Shown: positions 19,483 through 27,603 of the stretch, one piece after another
Layout of the letters: each line of letters opens with the position of its first letter
Numbering within the stretch: position 1 is the stretch's first letter
Source of the DNA: Pyrinomonadaceae bacterium
GTDB taxonomy: Bacteria > Acidobacteriota > Blastocatellia > Pyrinomonadales > Pyrinomonadaceae
Reading direction: 5' to 3'
DNA: 64,000 nt
NCBI GenBank assembly: GCA_030841085.1
Contig: JAVEDP010000025.1
Span: forward strand, 62,001-126,000
Notes under the pieces: generated by a model
Database searches by the model: none
Seen by the model: only the letters and a program-made list of their open reading frames with translations
Told to the model about the DNA's origin: nothing
Translations under genes and position numbers: made by a program

Positions 19483-20970
19483 ATGAAAATAGATCGTCGT
19501 GCTTTCCTGGCCGCATCATCTTCGGCGCTGCTGTTAGCGAAAACTCAAGCAGCGGCAGCGAAATATGTTAACGCTTCTGAACCACCTGAGGTCGAAGGAA
19601 GAATCAAAGGCAAAAAAGTTACAGTCTACACCACTGCTGATAACAGTAATCACCGGCTGTCGCTGACTGGCATCCTGGCTTTCAAACAGTTGGACCAGCC
19701 GCTGGAAACTCAGGTTTGTGTATTTGTCGATCCCGCAAAGAAGTTTCAAACGATCCTGGGTATCGGTGGCGCACTTACTGATGCCGCCGCCGAGACGTTT
19801 GCAAAACTGCCGGGAGCTAAACAGCGTGAGATTCTGAATTCATATTTTGACGAGAACAAAGGTATTGGCTACACGTTGGCGAGAACGAACATCCACAGTT
19901 GCGATTTCTCAAGTGACAGCTACACCTATGTGAAGGAAGGCGACAAGGAATTAAAGTCGTTCAGCGTCGGCCATGACAAGAAATTCAGGATTCCATTTAT
20001 TAAGGATGCAATGGCCACGGCAAGAGGCAAGCTTACTATTTTTGGCAGTCCCTGGAGTCCACCGGCGTTCATGAAGGACAACAACAATATGCTTCACGGT
20101 GGAAAGTTGAAGCCAGAGTTTTACCAATCGTGGGCCAACTATTATGCGAAGTTCATTAAGGCATATCAGCAGGAAGGCATTCCTATCTGGGGAATTACGA
20201 TTCAAAACGAACCGATGGCTACGCAGAAATGGGAGTCGTGTATTTACTCAGCGGAGGAAGAAAGAGATTTCCTGAAGAACTATCTCGGTCCGACAATGAT
20301 TAGGAGCGGCCTGGGTGACAAGAAGATTATTGTCTGGGATCACAACCGCGACCTCATATACCAAAGGGCGAGCACTATCCTCAGTGACCCCAAAGCCGCG
20401 CGCTATGTTTGGGGCATTGGTTTTCACTGGTACGAGCCCTGGAGCGGCGGCGAGGCAATGTTCGACAATGTAAACCTCGTGCACGAGTCGTTCCCGGGTA
20501 AGAACCTGATCTTTACCGAAGGCTGTTCCGACTCGTTCAACGCCCAACGGCTTAATGATTGGAAACTAGGCGAGCTGTATGGACGGTCAATGGTCAACGA
20601 TTTCAACGGCGGTGCTGTGGGGTGGACGGATTGGAACATACTGCTGGATGAAACAGGTGGACCAAATCACGTTAAGAATTTCTGCTTCGCCCCGGTTCAT
20701 GCCGATACGAAGACCGGTCAACTGACCTACACAAACTCTTATTACTACATCGGACACTTTTCCAAATTCGTTCGGCCCGGCGCGAGGCGGATCGCCTGTT
20801 CACCGAGCAGAAGCCAGCTGCTGTCTGCTGCTTTTGTTAATCCGGATGGAAAAATAGTCGTAGTCGTAATGAATCAGAGTGAAAAGAAAATAGTGTATGA
20901 CCTTTGGATAGACGGCCAGGCTGCCGAAGTGAGTAGTCTGCCCCATTCGATCCAAACGCTTATCCTCTAA
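19483..20970 (+). CDS. Exported glycoside hydrolase family 30 (glucosylceramidase/beta-glucanase type)
   Basis: A 495-residue enzyme cleaving beta-glucosidic bonds. The N-terminus MKIDRRAFLAASSSALLLAK looks like a twin-arginine signal. The (beta/alpha)8 barrel carries the retaining pair: acid/base E243 in IQNEPMA and nucleophile E346 in IFTEGCSDS. A small beta domain follows (about 415-495, VVVVMNQSEKKIVYDLWI). GH30 members act on glucosylceramide, beta-1,6-glucan or xylan; sequence alone does not settle which. It is divergent from the aldo/keto reductase across a 225-base gap. It sits within a carbohydrate-utilisation neighbourhood. Confidence 0.92.
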   Translation: MKIDRRAFLAASSSALLLAKTQAAAAKYVNASEPPEVEGRIKGKKVTVYTTADNSNHRLSLTGILAFKQLDQPLETQVCVFVDPAKKFQTILGIGGALTDAAAETFAKLPGAKQREILNSYFDENKGIGYTLARTNIHSCDFSSDSYTYVKEGDKELKSFSVGHDKKFRIPFIKDAMATARGKLTIFGSPWSPPAFMKDNNNMLHGGKLKPEFYQSWANYYAKFIKAYQQEGIPIWGITIQNEPMATQKWESCIYSAEEERDFLKNYLGPTMIRSGLGDKKIIVWDHNRDLIYQRASTILSDPKAARYVWGIGFHWYEPWSGGEAMFDNVNLVHESFPGKNLIFTEGCSDSFNAQRLNDWKLGELYGRSMVNDFNGGAVGWTDWNILLDETGGPNHVKNFCFAPVHADTKTGQLTYTNSYYYIGHFSKFVRPGARRIACSPSRSQLLSAAFVNPDGKIVVVVMNQSEKKIVYDLWIDGQAAEVSSLPHSIQTLIL

Positions 20971-21037
20971 TTGGCCCCCTTCGGTGGCAGCCGCAACTGA
21001 AGGAACGCAATCGAAAGGTTGTGTTTCCGTTTGAATT

Positions 21038-21115
21038 TTCTTTGTGTGTCCTCTGTGCCTCAGTGGTGAAATTTTTATTAGGAATTTCTTACCATGGGCA
21101 CAGGGACACAAAGGA
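21038..21115. repeat. Long imperfect inverted repeat between convergent genes
   Basis: The left arm (about 21038-21074, with CTTTGTGTGTCCTCTGTGCC) is the imperfect reverse complement of the right arm (about 21081-21115, with GGGCACAGGGACACAAAGG). It fills most of the 160-base gap between the GH30 gene and the xylose-type binding-protein gene, which converge. It may act as a two-way terminator or be an unrelated dispersed repeat; no copy was noticed elsewhere in the window. Confidence 0.55.
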
Positions 21116-21130
21116 TTCAATTGCTTTGGT

Positions 21131-22213
21131 TCACTGCTTGGGGCACTTGTCCGCAGGGATGTTGGCGCAGATCTTTTCCAACGTCTGATATCCGTCTTTA
21201 ACGACAGTACTGATGATGTTGTTTTTGTCCACAGCGATAGGCTCCAACAACACGGCCGGCACTTTTTTGGCGCCATTATCGATTGTGTCCTTAGCATCCA
21301 CCTTCTCGCCGCGCGCCAGTTTGATAGCTGAATCGACAGCAATATAAGCAAGTGGTTGAATAGGTTTGTAAATCGTCATAGTCTGTTTACCCTGGACGAT
21401 TAAAATCAGTGACGCCAGGTCAGCATCCTGGCCGGAGACTAAGACCTTGCCCGCCAGATTTTGTCCCTCGAGCGCCTGGACCGCACCCCGAGCTGTGCCG
21501 TCATTGGAAGCGACGACCGCGTCTACCTGGTTATTGGACTGCGTTAACGCGTTCTCCACGATGTTAAGTGCGGCACTTGCCTGCCACTCTTTCGCATACT
21601 GATCGGTGACGATCTTAATATCCCCACGGTCTACCGCCGGCTTCAAAACATTCATCTGCCCCTGATGGAGCAGCAGAGCGTTATTGTCGGTTGGCGAGCC
21701 GCCGACAACCACAAAATTCGCGGGTTTCTTGTTGACGTGATCGAGTAAATACTGTGCTTGCATTTCACCAATCTTTACCACCTGATGAGAAACGTACAGA
21801 TCAACGTCGCTGTTCCTAATCAGACGATCGTAACTAATTACAGGTACACCCTGTCGATGGGCAGCCTCGACAATGGAAGCAGCGATTTCTCCGTTGTGCG
21901 GCGCTACGATTAATACGTCGACTCCCTGGGTCAAGAGGTTTTCAGCCTGTTTGATCTGAAGGTTATCGTCGCCATTTGCGACCTGTACGAAAGCCTGTAC
22001 TCCCATTTCTTTGGCGCGCTTCTCGATTAAATCTTTATCGCGCTGCCAACGCTCTTCCTTCAGCGTATCCATGGAGAACCCGATAACGACCGGATCGTTT
22101 GGTCCCTTCTTTTTCTTCGCTGCGCTGTTGCTTGATTGTTTCATGCCTGACACGCAGGCACCTAAAATGAGGGCCAAAAGAATCAAGCCAACCATCAATG
22201 ATCTATGTTGCAT
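21131..22213 (-). CDS. Xylose-type sugar ABC transporter substrate-binding lipoprotein
   Basis: A 360-residue type I periplasmic binding protein, closest in look to XylF. A lipoprotein signal ends in LGAC with lipidation at C20. The mature part starts VVIGFSMDTLKEERWQRD and contains GVDVLIVAPHNG, PVISYDRLI, GGSPTDNNALLLHQGQM and VLVSGQDADLASL, all matching the XylF pattern. The ATG at 22213 follows GAGGTGG; the frame is open to 22381 but that part has no signal. No ABC permease or ATPase gene is next to it, so the transporter lies elsewhere or the protein feeds a sensor. The sugar is likely xylose or a related pentose or hexose. Confidence 0.87.
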   Translation of the reverse strand: MQHRSLMVGLILLALILGACVSGMKQSSNSAAKKKKGPNDPVVIGFSMDTLKEERWQRDKDLIEKRAKEMGVQAFVQVANGDDNLQIKQAENLLTQGVDVLIVAPHNGEIAASIVEAAHRQGVPVISYDRLIRNSDVDLYVSHQVVKIGEMQAQYLLDHVNKKPANFVVVGGSPTDNNALLLHQGQMNVLKPAVDRGDIKIVTDQYAKEWQASAALNIVENALTQSNNQVDAVVASNDGTARGAVQALEGQNLAGKVLVSGQDADLASLILIVQGKQTMTIYKPIQPLAYIAVDSAIKLARGEKVDAKDTIDNGAKKVPAVLLEPIAVDKNNIISTVVKDGYQTLEKICANIPADKCPKQ

Positions 22214-22734
22214 TCGATACCCACCTCTTTCGCTGAAATTATTTGAACGTAACAGGCTCGCACATTCGCTGGCTTCGCCAGGAGCAGGGGAATCGTAACT
22301 TGACTCTGTGCCGTCGTACCAGGAAGTGCAGAACCGACTTATGTGCGCGGCGCAGGTTAGCAGATATTTTCCGGAAAACATAGATTACCACCAACAGTTC
22401 TCTCGTCCACTCCAGATACCCAAAACGCGAATACCCGGATGCGACCTGGGCCAACTCATTGGTCTCAACTGAGCGCATGGAAAGAACAGCGCAAATGCGT
22501 CGGTGTAGCGGAAAAGAAATGCGGGCAGCAACAATAAGTGCCTCATAAAAGGTAGGTAAGAAGAACCTGGTTCACCACTCGCGTTGTTATCGGAAAAGAC
22601 TCTGGAGGCCCTCCCCATTTGTACCCGGATTCGGGATAACGGCTTTCTGAACTGGATGCGATTTTCCAAAAGCGCTGTGACTAGCGTCACACTAATATTG
22701 CATCTTGCCCCTGTTCATCTGACAATGCCATCAG
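22214..22734. other. Intergenic region between divergent genes
   Basis: This 521-base gap separates the divergently transcribed binding-protein and histidine-kinase genes, so it should hold both promoters. I see no convincing gene, repeat or clear promoter pair in it. Open frames here are short, overlap one another and have no recognisable protein character. Confidence 0.5.
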
Positions 22735-25689
22735 ATGCGGCGATTAAGCATTCCCTTTCTAACCCTTTTCTTTATAGTCCTCCTGAGCGGCAGGTGGACA
22801 GTTACGGCGCTTGACTCCGGTAGAGATCTTTCCCGGTTCAGTCATGAGGTGTGGCTCACCGAAAATGGCTTGCCGCAAAACACCGTACATGCGGTCGCGC
22901 AGACCAAAGACGGCTATATCTGGATTGCCACCGAAGAAGGCCTCGCTCGCTTCGACGGGGTACGATTTACAATCTTCGACACGGTGAATACGCCACCGCT
23001 CAAAAGCAACTACATTCGTACTCTCCTGGCAGATCGTGACGGCGCGCTGTGGATCGGTACAGCAGAGGGCTTGGTGCGCAAGTCGAATGGTAGATTCACA
23101 ACCTTCACCACTAACGAGGGCCTGCCCAGTAATACTATTCAATCCGTTTATCAAGATCGCGAGGGCACTGTGTGGGTCGCCACTGCCACCGGGCTCTGCC
23201 TGTTCAAGGGTGGCGCACTGACCCCGTTCACAACCAATCCGAGATTAACCGGCGGCAGCATCCAGGCGTTGCTCGAAGACAGCGATGGCGCATTTTGGAT
23301 TGCCACTCCTTACGGGCTCACGCGCGTCAAAGATGGCGCGTTTACCAACTACACTGTCCGTGACGGGCTTGGAAGTAATAGTGTGAGAGCAATCCAACAG
23401 GATCGGGATGGCCGCTTGTGGTTCGGTTCTCTCGGCGGCCTCACCGCTTTCAGCCACGGTCGCTTCACCACCTATACGACAAGAGACGGATTGCCTAATG
23501 ACAAAATAATTTCTTTGTATGCGGCAGGAGATGGAGGTTTGCTGGTGGGAACGGCTGGTGGTCTATGTCGCTTTAGCGACGGTCGCTGCACCGGTTTCGA
23601 TGCAGGCGATACGCTCTCAACCAGCACTATTCTCTCACTGCTCGAAGACCTCGAAGGCAATCTATGGATTGGTACGCAGTCGGGCGGAATCAATCTGTTG
23701 AAAGATGCAAAATTCACGACCTACACAACCAGGAACGGGCTCTCCAACGACGTCGTGAAGTCGATTTATCAGGACCATCATGGCAGCACCTGGATTGGGA
23801 CCGATGGCGGTGGCCTGAATTTGCTCAAGGACGGCAAGTTCACCGTCTACACTACTCGCGACGGACTATCCAGCAATATCGTTTTGGCCCTGTTCGGTGA
23901 TGATGCGGGAAACCTCTGGGTCGGAACACCAGAGGGACTGAATCGCTTCAGCCAGGGAAGGTTCACTGTCTACACCGCGGCGGACGGTCTTGCCAACAAT
24001 GATGTCAGATCTATCTGCGCCGATCGTCGCGGCAATCTATGGATAGGCACCCGCGGAGGTTTGACCCGAATGAAGGACGGAGTATTCAAAACGTTTACGG
24101 AGGTAGACGGACTTCCTAATGATCTCATCGCCACGCTTTATGAAGATTCGAAAGGAGCTCTCTGGATTGGAACGTTCGGCGGCTTGAGTAGACATGTGAA
24201 TGATGAGTTCACGACGTTCACAACTAAGGACGGTCTTTCGAACGACGCAGTCATCTCGCTCTACGAGGACGCGGAAGGCAGCTTGTGGATTGGCACTAAC
24301 GGCGCTGGTTTGAATCGCTTTAGAGATGGACAGTTTACCGCATACACGACGAAGAACGGGCTGATCGACGACGTTGTCTACCGCATCCTGGAAGATAGTA
24401 AAAGTAATCTGTGGTTGAGTTGTCGCAAAGGCGTCTTTCACATAAGGAAAAACGAGCTCAACGATTTTGCCGACGGAAAGATTCCTTCAGTCGCGCCGGT
24501 TGCGTATGGCACCGCAGACGGCATGCTGACGCGTGAGTGCAGCGGGGGTGGCGACCCGGCTGGATGGAAAGACGTTGAAGGCAGGTTCTGGTTTCCAACC
24601 ATCAAGGGCGTTGCGATGATTGACCCGCAAAGAATAAAAACAAATACCCATCCGCCAGCCGTCGTAATTGAACAAATACGAATCGATGACCAGCTAATCA
24701 CGCCAACAGATCGCATTGAATTGCCATCCGGCACCAAACGACTTGACTTGTATTACACGGCGCCAAGCTTTCTAGCGCCGGAGAAAGTCATCTTCAAATA
24801 TAAGTTGGAAGGCTTTGATAAAGATTGGATCGACAGTGGCACGCGCCGCATCGCTTACTACACTAACCTGCGTCCAGGAGCTTATACATTCCGCGTTCTT
24901 GCGAGCAACAACGATGGTGTTTGGAACGAAACGGGCGCAACGCTCGGCTTTTACCTCAAGCCTTACTTCTACCAGACATATTGGTTTTACGCCCTGTGTC
25001 TGCTTGGTCTCGCGCTGCTGGGGTGGTTGCTTTTTCGCCTGCGCGAGCGGCGGGTACGGGCACAATTCGGTGCGGTGTTGGCTGAGCGCACGCGCATCGC
25101 TCGCGAGATTCATGACAACCTGGCGCAGGAGTTGTCGGGAATTTCAGTGCAACTGGAAGTAGTAACGCGCACAATGCCACCCGAGGCGGAAGCGGCGCGG
25201 GTTCACCTCGATCGCGCGCGCCAACAAGTCCGCCATGGTATCGCTGAAGCGCGACGTTATGTTTGGGATCTGCGATCCCCCGCGCTTGAAAACAACGACT
25301 TGCCTACTGCCTTGCGTGAAACCGCACGCCGGTTGACTAACGAGACTGAGATTCAGACTCAAGTTGAAGTGAATGGCGCGTTTCGGGCGTTGCCGCGAGC
25401 GGTTGAGGACAATCTGTTAAGAATAGGACAAGAGGCTGTCAACAATGCGGTGAAACACGCACAAGCTGAGCGCATTTTCATTGGTCTCATATTCGATGCG
25501 CGACGGGTACAGCTAAGTGTGCGAGACGACGGGCGCGGTTTCGATAATCAAACCGCGGCCAATGGGCACGGGCGATTCGGATTGATTGGCATGCGTGAGC
25601 GTGCTGAACAAATTGGTGGTACCTTGTCGATTCACAGCGGCGAGGGATCCGGTACCGAGATTGTGGCCGACGTCCCAATCGGCAGCTAA
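22735..25689 (+). CDS. Sensor histidine kinase with double seven-bladed periplasmic propeller
   Basis: A 984-residue membrane sensor. After a signal/anchor segment (FLTLFFIVLLSGRW) come 14 propeller repeats of about 43 residues, each with an LWIGT-like strand and GL.NN-type turn, enough for two seven-bladed propellers. A Y_Y_Y domain (about 640-745, FKYKLEGFDKDW) and one membrane helix (WFYALCLLGLALLGWLLF) follow. The cytoplasmic part is a HisKA_3 domain with H793 in REIHDNLAQEL and an HATPase domain with EAVNNAVKHA, DDGRGFD and GLIGMRERA. The outer half resembles sensors that detect oligosaccharides in gut Bacteroidetes. The cognate regulator is probably the NarL-type protein at 26452-27078. 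Confidence 0.94.
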   Translation: MRRLSIPFLTLFFIVLLSGRWTVTALDSGRDLSRFSHEVWLTENGLPQNTVHAVAQTKDGYIWIATEEGLARFDGVRFTIFDTVNTPPLKSNYIRTLLADRDGALWIGTAEGLVRKSNGRFTTFTTNEGLPSNTIQSVYQDREGTVWVATATGLCLFKGGALTPFTTNPRLTGGSIQALLEDSDGAFWIATPYGLTRVKDGAFTNYTVRDGLGSNSVRAIQQDRDGRLWFGSLGGLTAFSHGRFTTYTTRDGLPNDKIISLYAAGDGGLLVGTAGGLCRFSDGRCTGFDAGDTLSTSTILSLLEDLEGNLWIGTQSGGINLLKDAKFTTYTTRNGLSNDVVKSIYQDHHGSTWIGTDGGGLNLLKDGKFTVYTTRDGLSSNIVLALFGDDAGNLWVGTPEGLNRFSQGRFTVYTAADGLANNDVRSICADRRGNLWIGTRGGLTRMKDGVFKTFTEVDGLPNDLIATLYEDSKGALWIGTFGGLSRHVNDEFTTFTTKDGLSNDAVISLYEDAEGSLWIGTNGAGLNRFRDGQFTAYTTKNGLIDDVVYRILEDSKSNLWLSCRKGVFHIRKNELNDFADGKIPSVAPVAYGTADGMLTRECSGGGDPAGWKDVEGRFWFPTIKGVAMIDPQRIKTNTHPPAVVIEQIRIDDQLITPTDRIELPSGTKRLDLYYTAPSFLAPEKVIFKYKLEGFDKDWIDSGTRRIAYYTNLRPGAYTFRVLASNNDGVWNETGATLGFYLKPYFYQTYWFYALCLLGLALLGWLLFRLRERRVRAQFGAVLAERTRIAREIHDNLAQELSGISVQLEVVTRTMPPEAEAARVHLDRARQQVRHGIAEARRYVWDLRSPALENNDLPTALRETARRLTNETEIQTQVEVNGAFRALPRAVEDNLLRIGQEAVNNAVKHAQAERIFIGLIFDARRVQLSVRDDGRGFDNQTAANGHGRFGLIGMRERAEQIGGTLSIHSGEGSGTEIVADVPIGS

Positions 25690-25774
25690 TGGCGTCCTCC
25701 GAGGCTTGTTAAGGTCAGTGAACTTCGAGAATATTATTTCGTAATTCCTGCCAAGCGTAGCGATAGGAGTATTT

Positions 25775-26377
25775 ATGTTCTGTCCGCAGTGTGGGTCAAC
25801 TCAGAGTGAAGACCTTAAGTTTTGTAAAGTATGCGGAGTGAACTTGCACGCCGTATTGCAAGTTGTTGCTCCGCGAGAGCCCGATGATAAATTTGATTGG
25901 AGCAAGACCTGGGTTCAGGAGATGTTCCTTTCTGCCGACGAAAAGAAAAGACGCAAGGCAGAGATCGAACAACAGCAAGGGATCACACCCGAAGTTAAGC
26001 GTTACAACGAAATTAAAGCGGGCGTAATTGTCAGCAGTGTTGGAATCGCTTTATCAATTGTCCTGTTTGTCTTAATGGGTGGCATTATTGCAGGCAACTC
26101 GGTTTCACACGATGCAGCACAGATTCTCAGTCGTCTTTGGATTGCTGGAGTGATACCTATGTTCGTTGGTTTCGCGCTCATAACAAACGGAGTGATCGTA
26201 AGCAAAAAGATGGCTGAAGCCGCGCTCCGAGCCTCTCAGGGAGCCCGGCAGGACAGCTTAGAAGCGGCCACGAAGGCTCCGCGACTTCGTTCCGGTGACA
26301 CTAATGAATTTCTTCCTTCACCGTTTAGCGTGACCGAACAGACCACGGAACACCTGAGCCGTTCAGGTGAGAAGTAG
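25775..26377 (+). CDS. Zinc-ribbon membrane protein of unknown function
   Basis: A 200-residue protein starting with a zinc ribbon (CPQC at 3-6, CKVC at 17-20). A charged linker (KKRRKAEIEQQQ) leads to two membrane helices, about residues 83-106 (VIVSSVGIALSIVLFVLMGGIIAG) and 122-145, and a loose hydrophilic tail. TAGGAG lies five bases before the ATG. It sits between a histidine kinase and its probable response regulator, 85 and 74 bases away, so it may modulate that pathway; nothing in the sequence proves it. A short inverted repeat, CACCTGA / TCAGGTG, overlaps its 3' end. Confidence 0.8.
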   Translation: MFCPQCGSTQSEDLKFCKVCGVNLHAVLQVVAPREPDDKFDWSKTWVQEMFLSADEKKRRKAEIEQQQGITPEVKRYNEIKAGVIVSSVGIALSIVLFVLMGGIIAGNSVSHDAAQILSRLWIAGVIPMFVGFALITNGVIVSKKMAEAALRASQGARQDSLEAATKAPRLRSGDTNEFLPSPFSVTEQTTEHLSRSGEK

Positions 26378-26451
26378 GACGTACTCTCAGGACTTCCCTG
26401 CAGGTTGCGACCACAGCAAGCGCACCAGTCGAAACAGAAAGTTGAACAAGC

Positions 26452-27078
26452 GTGCCCCAGAAGATCACCATCATGGTAGTCGATGACCAGGCGGTCGTGC
26501 GTCAGGGCTTTGTCGCTCTAATCAATACCGTCGTGGACATGGAAGTTGTCGCCGAGGGAATAAACGGGCAGCAAGCTATTACGTTATATCGCGAACATCA
26601 ACCCGAAGTGACGCTCATCGATCTGCGCATGCCTGTCCTCGGCGGAGTCGCAGCCATTGCCGCGATTCGCCGGGAATTCCCGGATGCGCGTCTGGTCGTG
26701 CTCACCACCTACGACGGCGATGAGGACATCTATCGATCTCTGCAAGCGGGAGCTCGAGGCTATCTGCTGAAGGACGTGTTCTTCGAGGAATTGGAGACGG
26801 CGATCAGAACTGTACACGCCGGTTCGAGACACATTCCCGCGGCTATAGCCGAACGGCTTGTCGACCGAATGGCCGCTTCTGATTTAACCAGCCGGGAAAT
26901 GGAAGTGCTCGAATTGATCGTAGAAGGTCAAAGCAATAAAGAGATTGGCGCCAGCCTAAGTATTAGCGAAGCCACCGTCAAGAGTCATATCAACAACATT
27001 CTCAGTAAACTCGGCGTGAGTGACCGCACGCAGGCTGCCACCACTGCGCTGCAACGCGGCCTGGTCCATTTGAGGTAA
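26452..27078 (+). CDS. NarL/FixJ-type response regulator
   Basis: A 208-residue two-component regulator. The receiver domain (about 5-120) has the acidic pair D11-D12, phosphoacceptor D57 (LIDLRMP), and K107 (YLLKDV). The LuxR-type helix-turn-helix (about 142-205) contains LTSREMEVLELIVEGQSNKE and SEATVKSHINNIL. It starts at GTG 26452; no strong ribosome site is seen, and an in-frame ATG lies at 26473 but would cut into the receiver core. HisKA_3 kinases normally pair with this regulator class, which fits the kinase gene upstream. Targets are unknown; the sugar genes nearby are candidates. Confidence 0.93.
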   Translation: MPQKITIMVVDDQAVVRQGFVALINTVVDMEVVAEGINGQQAITLYREHQPEVTLIDLRMPVLGGVAAIAAIRREFPDARLVVLTTYDGDEDIYRSLQAGARGYLLKDVFFEELETAIRTVHAGSRHIPAAIAERLVDRMAASDLTSREMEVLELIVEGQSNKEIGASLSISEATVKSHINNILSKLGVSDRTQAATTALQRGLVHLR

Positions 27079-27091
27079 ACAGAATTAACTG

Positions 27092-27149
27092 GTTAGAAAG
27101 CGGACTTGTCCGCCCCCGAAGCGCCGGGGCACAAGTGCCCTATCTAAAC
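27092..27149. repeat. Cloverleaf-type palindromic repeat, shorter copy
   Basis: This relative of the 2359-2431 element has leaf 1 GCGGAC-TT-GTCCGC (27100-27113) and leaf 3 GGGCAC-AA-GTGCCC (27127-27140), with outer arms GTTAGAAA and TATCTAAAC that pair imperfectly. Leaf 3 differs from the first copy (GCGCAC to GGGCAC), but both sides of the stem changed so pairing is kept. The middle leaf is replaced by a GC-rich stretch. It begins 14 bases after the response-regulator stop codon and might also serve as its terminator. Confidence 0.75.
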
Positions 27150-27603
27150 GGATGATTTGATTGCCGGCCGATGGGTGAGCCGACTGCAGCAAGACCACTT
27201 GCGCAGGCGATGACAAATGAAAAATGGGAAATGGGAAATGGGAATCTTCTTAATCGTGCCGAACCTCTGACAAAAACCCATCTCCAACTAAGGGATGAGT
27301 CGTGGCCCCTCCGTATGGGTCATGACACAAGTTCCGCTCACTGTTACTCTCCGCCGCGTTAGTCATCAGATTCCCAGCCTTGGGCTCGTTGATTCAAAGG
27401 TCCTGTATTCCTACCTTAACTTGTTGCACCAAGTGAAGGTCCTTTGCATTCATATATTGGCCTGGGGCTGGGCTCACCACTAGCAGAAGAGTTCATTCGG
27501 AGACTTCGCCGCTGCGCATTCAGCCATTGAGTGAAACGAGGGTCTCTCGACTTCCCAGATGCGAACCACGCTCGGAACACCCTATAACCCAGCTACAAAG
27601 GTA
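27150..27603. other. Intergenic region upstream of the second TonB receptor
   Basis: About 450 bases with no supported gene. It contains a run of near-identical short units (AAATGGGAAATGGGAAATGGG type, near 27220-27243). The receptor promoter should be here, but no clear -35/-10 pair was recognised. Confidence 0.45.
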
